Assembly: GCF_014212495.1 (NCBI RefSeq)
Contig: NZ_JACKZC010000005.1
Span: forward strand, 1 to 64,000
Source: Pontibacter sp. Tf4
GTDB lineage: Bacteria > Bacteroidota > Bacteroidia > Cytophagales > Hymenobacteraceae
Length of the DNA: 64,000 nucleotides
Direction of reading: 5' to 3'
Each line of letters begins with the position of its first letter. The first letter of the stretch is position 1. The notes beneath the pieces are model-generated. The model worked only from the letters and a program-made list of their open reading frames with translations. It ran no database searches and was not told the DNA's origin. Of the stretch, positions 25,636 to 34,331 are shown piece after piece. A program made the position numbers and the translations under genes.

Positions 25636-26712
25636 TTAAATATAGTTCTGCCCTTTTTTAGACTTCGCATCTGCTGTAAAGTCTTTTACTTTCTGTTCTT
25701 CTTCTAATTTGCAGATCATCAGCACATTATCGTGTTCTGCGATAATGTACCCTTCCAGGCCCTGTAATACTACCAGTCGGTCTTTAGGTGTTTTGATGAT
25801 GCAGTTTTTCGTGTCGTACAGCATGGCCATGCCGTCAACTACGTTGGCGTTCTCGTCTTTGTCGCTGATAGTATAGAGCGAGTTCCAGGTGCCAAGGTCG
25901 GACCAGCCGATATCGCTTAACACCACATACACATTGTCCACCTTCTCCATAATGCCATAGTCAATAGAGATGTTGCGGCAGTGCGAGTAGGCTTTCACGA
26001 TAAAATTTGCCTCTTCAGAGGTATTGTAAGCAGCGCTGCCCTCCTCAAATATCTCCGAAACTTCGGGCAGGAACTGGCGGAACGCGCGCAGGATGCTTTG
26101 CACATTCCAGATAAAGATACCGGAGTTCCACACAAAGTCGCCACTGTTCAGGAACATCTGTGCAAGCTCCAGGTTAGGCTTTTCGGTAAAGGTCTTTACT
26201 TTTTTAATAGGCTGGTCGCCATCGGCAATAAACTGAATGTAGCCATAACCCGTATCCGGGCGGCTTGGCGTAATGCCTAACGTAATCAGTACATCGTCCT
26301 GCGAGGCAGCTTCTAAAGCGGTGTTAATTACCTGGTTAAAGGCCTCCTGCTTCAGCACCACGTGGTCAGATGGGGTAACTATAAGGTTAGCATCCGGGTT
26401 TAGCTGGGCAATTTTATAAGAGGCGTAAGCAATGCAAGGCGCGGTGTTGCGCCCTATAGGCTCAAGCAGAATCTGGTTATCAGCAAGTTGTGGGAGCTGC
26501 TCTTTTACCAGGTGCTCATAGTCGCGGTTGGTAACTATAAAAATGTGCTCAGTCGGACAAATCTGCTCAAAACGCTTCATCGTCATCTGGAGCATGGTTT
26601 CGCCGGTACCCAGCACATCGTGGAACTGCTTCGGGTAGTTGGTACGGCTAAATGGCCAGAAACGGCTTCCAATGCCGCCTGCCATTATCACCACGTAGGT
26701 GTTGTCGTTCAT
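25636..26712 (-). CDS. manC: Mannose-1-phosphate guanylyltransferase
   Basis: Makes GDP-mannose from mannose-1-phosphate and GTP for surface polysaccharide synthesis. The nucleotide-binding start VIMAGGIGSRFWPFSR is at residues 8-23 and the conserved VTPSDHVV near 108-115; FTEKPN near 175 is also typical. The 358-residue form from ATG 26712 (MNDNTYV) lacks the C-terminal isomerase domain of bifunctional ManC, normal in Bacteroidota. An ATG at 26730 would add six residues and overlap kdsD by 8 bases. It follows kdsD and is probably in one operon with it. Confidence 0.92.
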   Translation of the reverse strand: MNDNTYVVIMAGGIGSRFWPFSRTNYPKQFHDVLGTGETMLQMTMKRFEQICPTEHIFIVTNRDYEHLVKEQLPQLADNQILLEPIGRNTAPCIAYASYKIAQLNPDANLIVTPSDHVVLKQEAFNQVINTALEAASQDDVLITLGITPSRPDTGYGYIQFIADGDQPIKKVKTFTEKPNLELAQMFLNSGDFVWNSGIFIWNVQSILRAFRQFLPEVSEIFEEGSAAYNTSEEANFIVKAYSHCRNISIDYGIMEKVDNVYVVLSDIGWSDLGTWNSLYTISDKDENANVVDGMAMLYDTKNCIIKTPKDRLVVLQGLEGYIIAEHDNVLMICKLEEEQKVKDFTADAKSKKGQNYI

Positions 26713-26722
26713 GGGTGTTGCT

Positions 26723-27694
26723 TTATACAAGTCCTTCTTTCAGGAGGTCGTGCAGGTGCACAAAACCTTCAAATTTTCCGGAGTCGGTTACGATTAATTG
26801 CGTTATGTTTTTATCCTGCATAATGGCCATCGCTTCGGCCGCATACTGGTCCGGCTCTATCGTTAGTGGCGAGGCCGTCATAATATCGGTAGCTTTAATA
26901 CCTTCTGTTGATTGATATTTGTCCAACATACGACGTAAGTCGCCATCGGTTATAATGCCAACCAGTTCATCGGTGTTTTCTTTTACTACAGCGGTGGCAC
27001 CCAGTCTTTTAGAAGATATTTCGATAATGATTTCGCGCAGGCTGGCTGTTTCGTTAACCTTAGGGGCCTGGTTTTGTTTATAAATATCCTCTACCTTTAA
27101 ATAAAGGCGTTTGCCCAGCGAGCCACCCGGGTGTAGGCGGGCAAAATCGGCACTGCTGAAACCGCGTGCCTCTAAAAGGCATACCGCCAGGGCATCGCCA
27201 AGGGCAAGGGCAGCGGTGGTGCTGGTGGTTGGGGCCAGGTTATTGGGGCAGGCTTCGCGCTCTACGTTGGCATTCAGTACATAATCAGCGCTTTCGGCCA
27301 GGTACGAGTCCGTGCTGGATACCATGGCCGCCAGTTTGGAACCTTTACGTTTTAAAAGCGGAACCAATACCTTTATTTCAGGTGTATTACCGCTTTTAGA
27401 GATGCAGATCACAAAGTCTTCGGGTTGGATCATGCCCAGATCGCCGTGGATGGCATCGGCAGCGTGCATAAACAAGGCAGGGGTGCCGGTAGAGTTTAAG
27501 GTTGCTACGATTTTTTGGGCTATATTAGCACTTTTACCGATGCCGGTCACAACTACGCGGCCTTTTATAGTTAGAATGGCTTCGACGCAATTTTTAAAAT
27601 CCTCGTCGATAAAATCTGCCAGTCTGGCGATAGCTTCGGCCTCAGATAGTAAGACTTTTTTTGCTATTTGAGTTATATTATTAATCAGATTCAA
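26723..27694 (-). CDS. kdsD: Arabinose-5-phosphate isomerase (KpsF/GutQ family)
   Basis: Converts ribulose-5-phosphate to arabinose-5-phosphate, the first step to Kdo for lipopolysaccharide. The SIS sugar-isomerase domain covers about 30-175 (VVTGIGKSANIAQKIVATL, CISKSGNTPEIKVLVPLLK, then the His of MHAADAIHGDLGM). Two CBS domains follow (about 200-320, including GIITDGDLRRML). Length 323 is normal. It heads a two-gene minus operon with the guanylyltransferase, and is divergent from recQ across 68 bases. Confidence 0.95.
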   Translation of the reverse strand: MNLINNITQIAKKVLLSEAEAIARLADFIDEDFKNCVEAILTIKGRVVVTGIGKSANIAQKIVATLNSTGTPALFMHAADAIHGDLGMIQPEDFVICISKSGNTPEIKVLVPLLKRKGSKLAAMVSSTDSYLAESADYVLNANVEREACPNNLAPTTSTTAALALGDALAVCLLEARGFSSADFARLHPGGSLGKRLYLKVEDIYKQNQAPKVNETASLREIIIEISSKRLGATAVVKENTDELVGIITDGDLRRMLDKYQSTEGIKATDIMTASPLTIEPDQYAAEAMAIMQDKNITQLIVTDSGKFEGFVHLHDLLKEGLV

Positions 27695-27762
27695 GTTAAA
27701 TTTGTGTTAATGTACGCTTATTTGAGTACGTTGCAACCTTACTTATTTTTTGCAGGAATTAC

Positions 27763-29940
27763 ATGTCACTTACAGAGGTAAATCTCAAGAACAAATTAAA
27801 GGAAGTTTTTGGGTATAATCAATTCAGGGGAAATCAGGAGCTGATAATAAACAACATTATTAACGGCAAAAACACCTTTGTGATTATGCCTACAGGCGCC
27901 GGCAAGTCGTTGTGCTATCAACTGCCTGCTTTATCGTTACCGGGTACGGCCATCGTTATCTCGCCGCTCATCGCCCTGATGAAAAACCAGGTAGATCAGC
28001 TGAACGCGTTTGGCGTGAATGCCCAGTTTCTTAACTCTACGCTTTCTAAGTCTGAGATAAACAAGGTAAAGAAAGAAACGCTGGCCGGCGAGGTAAAGCT
28101 GTTGTATGTGGCGCCGGAGTCGCTTACCAAAGAAGAAACGATCGAATTTCTGCGCAGCTCCAACATCTCGTTTGTAGCCATAGATGAGGCACACTGTATT
28201 TCGGAGTGGGGCCACGACTTCCGTCCGGAGTACCGTCGCATACGAGGCATTATAGACCAGATAGGCAACCTGCCCATCATTGCCCTTACGGCTACAGCTA
28301 CGCCAAAAGTACAGCTGGATATTCAGCGAAACCTGCAGATGGATGAAGCTTCTGTTTTCAAGTCGTCGTTTAACCGTACTAACCTGTACTACGAGGTACG
28401 CCCTAAGCACAAGACCAAAAAACAGCTGATACAGTACGTTAAGAAGAACAAAGGCAAAAGTGGTGTGGTGTATTGCCTGAGCCGCAAAAAAGTAGAAGAA
28501 ATTGCCGAGCTGCTGCGCGTGAATGACGTGAAGGCGCTGCCTTACCACGCCGGACTGGATGCCAATATACGCATGGCCAACCAGGATGCCTTCCTGAACG
28601 AGGAAGTAGACGTGATCGTAGCAACTATAGCTTTTGGCATGGGCATCGATAAGCCGGATGTGCGTTTTGTGATCCACTACGATACCCCTAAATCGATAGA
28701 AGGCTATTACCAGGAAACAGGCCGCGCCGGGCGTGATGGGCTGGAAGGCAACTGCCTGATGTTCTATAGTTACGATGACATCATAAAGCTTGAGAAATTT
28801 AACAAAGACAAGCCGGTAACCGAACGCGACAATTCGAAACTGTTGCTGCAGGAAATGGCCGCTTACGCCGACTCTGCGGTTTGCCGCCGTAAACAATTGC
28901 TGCATTACTTCGGCGAAGCATACGAAAAGGACTGTGGTTTCTGCGACAACTGCCTGCACCCGAAAGAGCGCTTCGAAGCGCAGAACGAAGTGGTAAACGC
29001 CCTAAAAGCAGTAGAGCAGACCGGAGAGCGTTTTGGCATCGACCATATTACGGCTGTACTTACCGGCCTGCGCAACCAGCATGTAACCAGCTACGAACAC
29101 GACAAACTGGAAGTATTTGCTGTTGGCAAAGAGCAGGATGTACAGTTCTGGAGTTCGGTGCTGCGCCAGGTGTTGTTGTCTGAGTTTCTGGAAAAAGACA
29201 TAGAGAACTTTGGCGTTGTGAAGCTAACCGAGAAAGGAAGAGCTTTTATAGCCAACCCGCACCCGATAGAACTGACCAAAGACCATAACTTTGAGCAGGA
29301 AGTAAAAGAAGACGAGGAAAAAGAAGAAACGCAGGCCGCCGCCGGTCACGACGAAGTTCTTTTCGATTTACTGAAGAACCTGCGCAAGAAGCTGGCCAAG
29401 GAAAAAGGCCTGCCGCCATACGTGCTGTTCCAGGATCCGTCTTTAAAAGAGATGGCTACTGTTTACCCTACTACCAAAGAGGACCTGGCGCATATTGCCG
29501 GTGTAGGAATGGGTAAGGTACAGAAGTTCGGAAAGCCGTTCCTGGACATGATCAGCAAGTATGTAGAGGAGAACGATATTGTAACTGCTGCTGATGTGGT
29601 GGTGAAAACAACGGTCAACAAATCCAAGATCAAGATCTACATTATTCAGCAGATAGATAAAAAAGTAGACCTGGACGAGATTGCAGCCTCTAAAGACCTG
29701 ACCATGCAGGAACTGATAGAAGAGATAGAGCACATCTGCTACTCGGGTACTAAGCTTAACCTGAACTACTACATCAATAATGTGCTGGATGAAGAGCGCC
29801 AGGAGGAGATCTACGATTACTTTATGAGCGCCAGCACCGATAACATTGCCGTGGCACTGAAAGAACTGGGCACCGACGACTATACCGAAGAAGACCTGCG
29901 CCTGATGCGTATCAAGTTCCTGTCAGAGTATGCCAATTAA
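27763..29940 (+). CDS. recQ: ATP-dependent DNA helicase RecQ
   Basis: 3'-5' superfamily 2 helicase for recombination and fork repair. Motif I MPTGAGKSLCYQLPAL lies at residues 46-61, DEAH with HCISEWGHDFRPEYR near 140-157, ALTATATPKV near 173, and motif VI QETGRAGRDG near 320. The RQC zinc module has CRRKQLLHYFG and CGFCDNC near 375-404. An HRDC domain (LRKKLAKEKGLPPYVLFQD) begins near 540, followed by a C-terminal helical extension to 725, as usual for Bacteroidota. It is divergent from kdsD. Confidence 0.96.
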   Translation: MSLTEVNLKNKLKEVFGYNQFRGNQELIINNIINGKNTFVIMPTGAGKSLCYQLPALSLPGTAIVISPLIALMKNQVDQLNAFGVNAQFLNSTLSKSEINKVKKETLAGEVKLLYVAPESLTKEETIEFLRSSNISFVAIDEAHCISEWGHDFRPEYRRIRGIIDQIGNLPIIALTATATPKVQLDIQRNLQMDEASVFKSSFNRTNLYYEVRPKHKTKKQLIQYVKKNKGKSGVVYCLSRKKVEEIAELLRVNDVKALPYHAGLDANIRMANQDAFLNEEVDVIVATIAFGMGIDKPDVRFVIHYDTPKSIEGYYQETGRAGRDGLEGNCLMFYSYDDIIKLEKFNKDKPVTERDNSKLLLQEMAAYADSAVCRRKQLLHYFGEAYEKDCGFCDNCLHPKERFEAQNEVVNALKAVEQTGERFGIDHITAVLTGLRNQHVTSYEHDKLEVFAVGKEQDVQFWSSVLRQVLLSEFLEKDIENFGVVKLTEKGRAFIANPHPIELTKDHNFEQEVKEDEEKEETQAAAGHDEVLFDLLKNLRKKLAKEKGLPPYVLFQDPSLKEMATVYPTTKEDLAHIAGVGMGKVQKFGKPFLDMISKYVEENDIVTAADVVVKTTVNKSKIKIYIIQQIDKKVDLDEIAASKDLTMQELIEEIEHICYSGTKLNLNYYINNVLDEERQEEIYDYFMSASTDNIAVALKELGTDDYTEEDLRLMRIKFLSEYAN

Positions 29941-29986
29941 TTGCTAGTTGTTGGTGGCCGATTATTAACCAGCATAAGTATAAGAG

Positions 29987-30016
29987 AAGACCGTTGCAGG
30001 AATGCAGCGGTCTTTT
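29987..30016 (+). terminator. recQ terminator
   Basis: AAGACCGTTGCA pairs with TGCAGCGGTCTT (one G-U), GGAA loop, T-run. Confidence 0.88.
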
Positions 30017-30139
30017 TGTTTAAAAAGTCTGCCCGGCTATAGTTGCACGACTATAAAACTATAGTTTGTGCTGCGCGGGCAACTATAAATCTTTAACTTC
30101 GCAACACGGAGTACAGCAATCAACATTAGCAACAAAACT

Positions 30140-31429
30140 ATGAACGTATTGATAATTGGGTCCGGAGCCCGTGAGCATACCATTGCCTGGAAACTGAAGC
30201 AGAGCGAATATTGCGAGGAAGTGTTTGTTGCCCCTGGCAATGCCGGAACTATGGCGTACGGGACACATGCCAGTGTAGACATCCATAACTTTGAAGAAGT
30301 AGCCAAGTTTGCTACCGATTTTAATATTATGATGCTGGTAGTAGGGCAGGAAAACTCGCTGGTAGAAGGTATTCACGATTACTTCCAGGAAAAAGAGTAC
30401 CTGAAGCACATTCTGGTGATCGGCCCGAAAAAGGCGGGTGCCATGCTGGAAGGCAGCAAAGATTTCTGTAAAGCTTTTCTGCAGAAATACAACATCCCGA
30501 CGGCCCGCTACCAGACCTTTACCGAAAATACCTACCGTGAAGCAGTAGAATATCTGCGCAACCATACTTACCCGGTTGTGCTGAAAGCCGATGGACTGGC
30601 TGCCGGAAAAGGCGTTATCATCTCCCCGGATTTCGAACATGCCCTGGATGCCCTGGAAGATATGCTGCGCAACAAGCGTTTCGGCAATGCCGGCACCAAA
30701 GTCGTGATCGAAGAGTTTCTGGAAGGTATTGAGGTATCGGTGTTCATTCTGACGGATGGAAAAGAATATGTGCTGCTGCCGGAAGCGAAAGACTACAAGC
30801 GCATAGGCGAAGGCGATGCCGGTCTGAACACAGGTGGTATGGGCGCTATTTCGCCGGTGCCGTTTGCCGATGAGGTGTTCATGCAGAAGGTGAAGGAACG
30901 CGTAATTGAGCCAACTATAGCCGGTATGCAGCAGGAAGGCCTGGAGTACAGCGGCTTCCTGTTCATTGGCCTGATAAAGGTAAATAACGAGCCTTACGTA
31001 ATTGAGTACAACGTGCGCCTCGGCGACCCTGAAACCGAAGCCATACTGCCACGCATTAAGTCAGATTTGTTTGAGCTGTTTAAGTCGCTGCACGACCATA
31101 CGCTGGGCAGCTATAAACTGGAAGTAGACCCGCGCACGGCTGCTACGGTGTTCCTGGTATCAGGTGGCTACCCCGAAGGGTTTGAGAAAGGCAAAGAGAT
31201 ATCTGGCCTGGATAAAGTAAGCCCGGAGGTGCTGGTGTTCCATGCCGGTACCAAAAAAGTAGATGATAAACTGGTGAATAACGGTGGTCGTGTAATAGCT
31301 GTAACTGCCCTCGGCAATACCCTGGACGAAGCACTGGCCAAAGCCAACCAGGCTGCCGAAACGATAACCTGGCAGGGCCGCTACTACCGCCGCGATATCG
31401 GGTTTGACCTGAGACAGGAGAAAGTATAG
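30140..31429 (+). CDS. purD: Phosphoribosylamine-glycine ligase (GAR synthetase)
   Basis: Second step of de novo purine synthesis: couples glycine to phosphoribosylamine with ATP. The N-terminal signature VLIIGSGAREHTIAWKL is at residues 3-19. ATP-grasp marks include KADGLAAGKGV near 148-158 and EYNVRLGDPETEAILPR near 287-303 (family PROSITE-type motif RxGDPE). Length 429 is normal. The start ATG at 30140 fits the family N-terminus exactly. It is transcribed alone with a strong terminator. Confidence 0.97.
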   Translation: MNVLIIGSGAREHTIAWKLKQSEYCEEVFVAPGNAGTMAYGTHASVDIHNFEEVAKFATDFNIMMLVVGQENSLVEGIHDYFQEKEYLKHILVIGPKKAGAMLEGSKDFCKAFLQKYNIPTARYQTFTENTYREAVEYLRNHTYPVVLKADGLAAGKGVIISPDFEHALDALEDMLRNKRFGNAGTKVVIEEFLEGIEVSVFILTDGKEYVLLPEAKDYKRIGEGDAGLNTGGMGAISPVPFADEVFMQKVKERVIEPTIAGMQQEGLEYSGFLFIGLIKVNNEPYVIEYNVRLGDPETEAILPRIKSDLFELFKSLHDHTLGSYKLEVDPRTAATVFLVSGGYPEGFEKGKEISGLDKVSPEVLVFHAGTKKVDDKLVNNGGRVIAVTALGNTLDEALAKANQAAETITWQGRYYRRDIGFDLRQEKV

Positions 31430-31450
31430 CCAACTATAGGTTAACTATAA

Positions 31451-31491
31451 AAACAGGAAAGGCCGGTTGCATTAACCGGCCTTTCCTGTTT
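31451..31491. terminator. Bidirectional terminator between purD and bacilliredoxin gene
   Basis: An 18-bp perfect stem (AAACAGGAAAGGCCGGTT with its complement) with a five-base loop, between two converging genes. Confidence 0.92.
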
Positions 31492-31509
31492 TAAAATGCT
31501 GTGCTATAG

Positions 31510-31932
31510 TTAGCAGTAAGCTTCAAAAGCGCCTTTCAGGTTGTCAACAATGCGGTTAAGCTCGTTGCCTTCAATGTGGTAACGCTCAATCATGTGCACC
31601 AGCTCGCCATCTTTAAACAGTGCGATTGATGGTGATGAAGGAGGATAAGGCAACATGTACTCGCGGGCTTTGGCAACAGCATCTGCTTCCATACCTGCAA
31701 ATACAGTTATTAGTTTGTCAGGTTTCTGATCAGCAGCAGCCACAGCCATTTTTAGGGCAGGGCGTGCCTTAGAGGCTGCACAACCGCATACAGAGTTAAT
31801 GGCTACCAGTACAGTTCCTTCTTTTGTAGAAAGCACCTGCTCTACTTCTTCTGGTGTCATTAATTGCTCAAAACCCGCCGACGTAAGATCCTCGCGGATA
31901 GGGGCAACCATATATTCAGGATACATTCCCAT
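31510..31932 (-). CDS. BrxA/BrxB-family bacilliredoxin
   Basis: Thioredoxin-fold protein that removes bacillithiol-type mixed disulfides from proteins in Firmicutes; Bacteroidota homologues (YphP/YqiW family) presumably act similarly. The active motif is Cys49-Gly50-Cys51 in NSVCGCAASKARP. The family start MYPEYMVAPIREDLT is intact, and the length of 140 residues is normal. It is transcribed alone, convergent with purD. Whether this organism makes bacillithiol is not shown by the window. Confidence 0.93.
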   Translation of the reverse strand: MGMYPEYMVAPIREDLTSAGFEQLMTPEEVEQVLSTKEGTVLVAINSVCGCAASKARPALKMAVAAADQKPDKLITVFAGMEADAVAKAREYMLPYPPSSPSIALFKDGELVHMIERYHIEGNELNRIVDNLKGAFEAYC

Positions 31933-32145
31933 AATCGTTCTTATTTAAGATTAAAACTACGAGCTGCAAATTTACAAAATATTTAGGACATCAGAAGATG
32001 ATGTATATCACCTCCTTGTCGGGGGACAGGATTTAACTATAGCCAATCTATAGGACACATAAAACTCCTAAAATAACAGCAGAAACAACTATAAAGAACT
32101 ATAGTTCAGACAGCAACATCAACTATAGAGCTACCCTATTAAACA

Positions 32146-32174
32146 AAAATGACTGCCTTGGAGGCAGTCATTTT
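32146..32174 (-). terminator. rlmB terminator
   Basis: Perfect stem AAAATGACTGCCT with its complement, three-base loop; downstream of rlmB on the minus strand. A TATAGTT motif overlaps its edge. Confidence 0.88.
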
Positions 32175-32199
32175 ATAGTTCAGTTACTTAATGTTTCTA

Positions 32200-33015
32200 T
32201 TACTTAACCTCCCGCAAACGCTGGCTCATAGCTTCGTAAAGAATGATTCCGGTTGCGACAGACACGTTCAGGGAGCCGATCTGGCCTAAGAGCGGGATAC
32301 GCACCTTGGCGTCGGCGCGCTTCAGGTACTCCGGCGAGATACCGTCTTCTTCACTACCCATCAGGATGGCCGTCGGACCTACCATATCCAGGGAGCCGTC
32401 TGTCAGGTTAGTGTCTGTTTTCTCGGTACAGGCTACGATCTGTACGCCGTAATCTTTCAGGTAATCAATTGTGTCCTTCAGGTTAGGTTCGCGGCACACT
32501 GGTACCAGGTTCAGGGCACCGGCTGATGTTTTCATGGCATCCGCATTTATCTGGGCACCGCCACGGCTTGGGATCACGATCGCATCCACGCCCATACATT
32601 CGGCATTACGGGCAATGGAGCCAAAGTTGCGCACATCGGTAATACGGTCAAGTACCAGCAGTAAAGGGCTTTTGCCTTGCTCAAACAGCGAGGTCACGAT
32701 CTCGTGCAGGGGCTGATAGCTGATCGGGGAAATAAAAGCAACGGCGCCCTGGTGGTTTTTGCGTGTCAGGTTGTTCAGTTTCTCAATCGGAACGGTAGCA
32801 ACCGGCACATCAAAACGCTTGGCTTCCGCTATGATCTCGTCGGTGGTAGGGTTTTTGGCGCCACGCTGCAGAAATATTTTTTCCAGTGTTTTGCCTGCCA
32901 GCATTGCTTCCAATATTGGCCGGGAGCCGAATATCATTTCTAACTTGTCTTCTTTCGGAGCTCTGGGCCTGCCGTAGCTGCCGCCGCTCACATATCTGTT
33001 ATTCCTGCTCTCCAT
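32200..33015 (-). CDS. rlmB: 23S rRNA (guanosine-2'-O-)-methyltransferase RlmB
   Basis: SpoU/TrmD-knot methyltransferase modifying G2251 of 23S rRNA (E. coli numbering). An N-terminal substrate-binding domain (IFGSRPILEAMLAGKTLEK at about 28-46) precedes the knot domain. Knot motifs are RNFGSIARNAECMG (about 131-144), LMGSEEDGIS (about 222-231) and IGSLNVSVATGIILYE (about 244-259). Length 271 includes about 25 extra N-terminal residues with Arg and Gly, a common Bacteroidota extension. The gene overlaps the GWxTD lipoprotein gene by 28 bases, so the two are co-transcribed. Confidence 0.94.
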   Translation of the reverse strand: MESRNNRYVSGGSYGRPRAPKEDKLEMIFGSRPILEAMLAGKTLEKIFLQRGAKNPTTDEIIAEAKRFDVPVATVPIEKLNNLTRKNHQGAVAFISPISYQPLHEIVTSLFEQGKSPLLLVLDRITDVRNFGSIARNAECMGVDAIVIPSRGGAQINADAMKTSAGALNLVPVCREPNLKDTIDYLKDYGVQIVACTEKTDTNLTDGSLDMVGPTAILMGSEEDGISPEYLKRADAKVRIPLLGQIGSLNVSVATGIILYEAMSQRLREVK

Positions 33016-34247
33016 TTTGCAACTGCGCTGTACCAGCTTTCTTCGTACTCACGACGCCGTACCAGCTCATAGTGATTTTCGGTAAAGTTATTCTCTTTTT
33101 TGGTAAAAACGAACTTAACGTAGGGCTGCATCTCAGTCTGGCGGTAAATCCAGGTCTCGGTGCTACCTACACGGCTGATGTCGCTGGGCGGCCCGTAAAT
33201 AAGGTAGATCATGCCGCGGTCGGTGGCCCAGCCGGGTTTGTAAGAGGTGTAAAGCTTGTTGGCCTGCTCTACACGGCCATAATAGGTGCGAATAAGCTCG
33301 CGGGCAAGGTGCTTTTCGCCGGCCACGCTCAGCCAGAAATCATCAATAGCCTTTTTAGGATCAGGTGCTTTAAACAGGCGCTCCCGCTCGGTGGAAGTGG
33401 TCAGGTAAATAAGGGGCTGCAGCATTTCGCGGGCCATCGTTACCTGCGGAAAATGCCAGGGCTCAACCAGCAGACCGCGGGCAAAGGCTGTATTAGGCCA
33501 GAGCAGGTATAAGCCCTGCTGCGGAAACACAAACGTATCGGTAGCGGCTACTGTAAGCGAGTCGAGGGGCTGAAATGTTTGCGGCTGTGGCTCCTGGCGC
33601 GTGGACATGGGTGGCAGGGCCGGTACAAACTCCGGCTCGAAACGGTAGAGGACCATACGACCTGTTGTGTCGGCATCCTGTAACAGCAGCGTATCTGTAG
33701 TGGTAGTATAACTTTGTATAAGTGGTTGCCCGGTGTGCTGCCGCACCAGCAGGGCCGACTTGCCGAGCATTGCGGGCTGCAATGGCACTCTGAAGGATGT
33801 GTTCTTTCTGGATTGTCCGGCAAACTCCTGCCATAGTTTAAGGTTAAGCACATTGCCGGCCGCAACCTGCGTGCGTGGTATAGTTACCCGCACCGAAACA
33901 GCATCATTACTCTCTGGGTTGGGGATTGCAACTATAGCTATGGTATCGCGCAGCAGAACGGCTCTGGAGTTGTTGTCTTTTACTTCGTAGGTCAGGCTTG
34001 TGGCTGAGCGCTGTAGTTCCAGCAGGCGGCTTACATCATAAAACAGGAAATGTAGTTTCAGGCTGTCGGGGGTGGCCTGGTACACGTAAGCCATTGCTAC
34101 TTCGGGCTTTGCCTGCTCGGGCGCCTGCCTGGCTTGTGCTGACGTTACCCGCACCGGCACTGTGCCCGGCGATGTCTGGCTGCAGGCAACTATAGTTACA
34201 CTTATAAGCAGCATCAGCAAACGATGTATTGCAACTTCTGGCGCCAT
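32988..34247 (-). CDS. GWxTD-domain lipoprotein
   Basis: Exported lipoprotein, 419 residues, with lipobox TIVAC (Cys22). The body is beta-rich. The GWxTD domain near the C-terminus (GWATDRGMIYLIYGPPSD, about 344-361) names the family, whose role is unknown. It overlaps the start of rlmB by 28 bases and lies 84 bases after the large DUF2723 gene, with a weak hairpin between. The Thr/Gln-rich N-terminus after the Cys may be a linker. Assignment by motif is firm, function open. Confidence 0.9.
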   Translation of the reverse strand: MAPEVAIHRLLMLLISVTIVACSQTSPGTVPVRVTSAQARQAPEQAKPEVAMAYVYQATPDSLKLHFLFYDVSRLLELQRSATSLTYEVKDNNSRAVLLRDTIAIVAIPNPESNDAVSVRVTIPRTQVAAGNVLNLKLWQEFAGQSRKNTSFRVPLQPAMLGKSALLVRQHTGQPLIQSYTTTTDTLLLQDADTTGRMVLYRFEPEFVPALPPMSTRQEPQPQTFQPLDSLTVAATDTFVFPQQGLYLLWPNTAFARGLLVEPWHFPQVTMAREMLQPLIYLTTSTERERLFKAPDPKKAIDDFWLSVAGEKHLARELIRTYYGRVEQANKLYTSYKPGWATDRGMIYLIYGPPSDISRVGSTETWIYRQTEMQPYVKFVFTKKENNFTENHYELVRRREYEESWYSAVAKWRAGITDM

Positions 34248-34277
34248 TACCCGATCATGAAATGTGTTTAAATAAAC

Positions 34278-34304
34278 AGGCCGGACTGCATATCAGCCCG
34301 GCCT
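34278..34304 (-). terminator. Hairpin between DUF2723 and GWxTD genes
   Basis: AGGCCGG pairs with CCGGCCT with a wide loop; no strong T-run, so it may be only a partial terminator. Confidence 0.5.
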
Positions 34305-34331
34305 ATTCTACTGTTTAAATACTTATTTTGT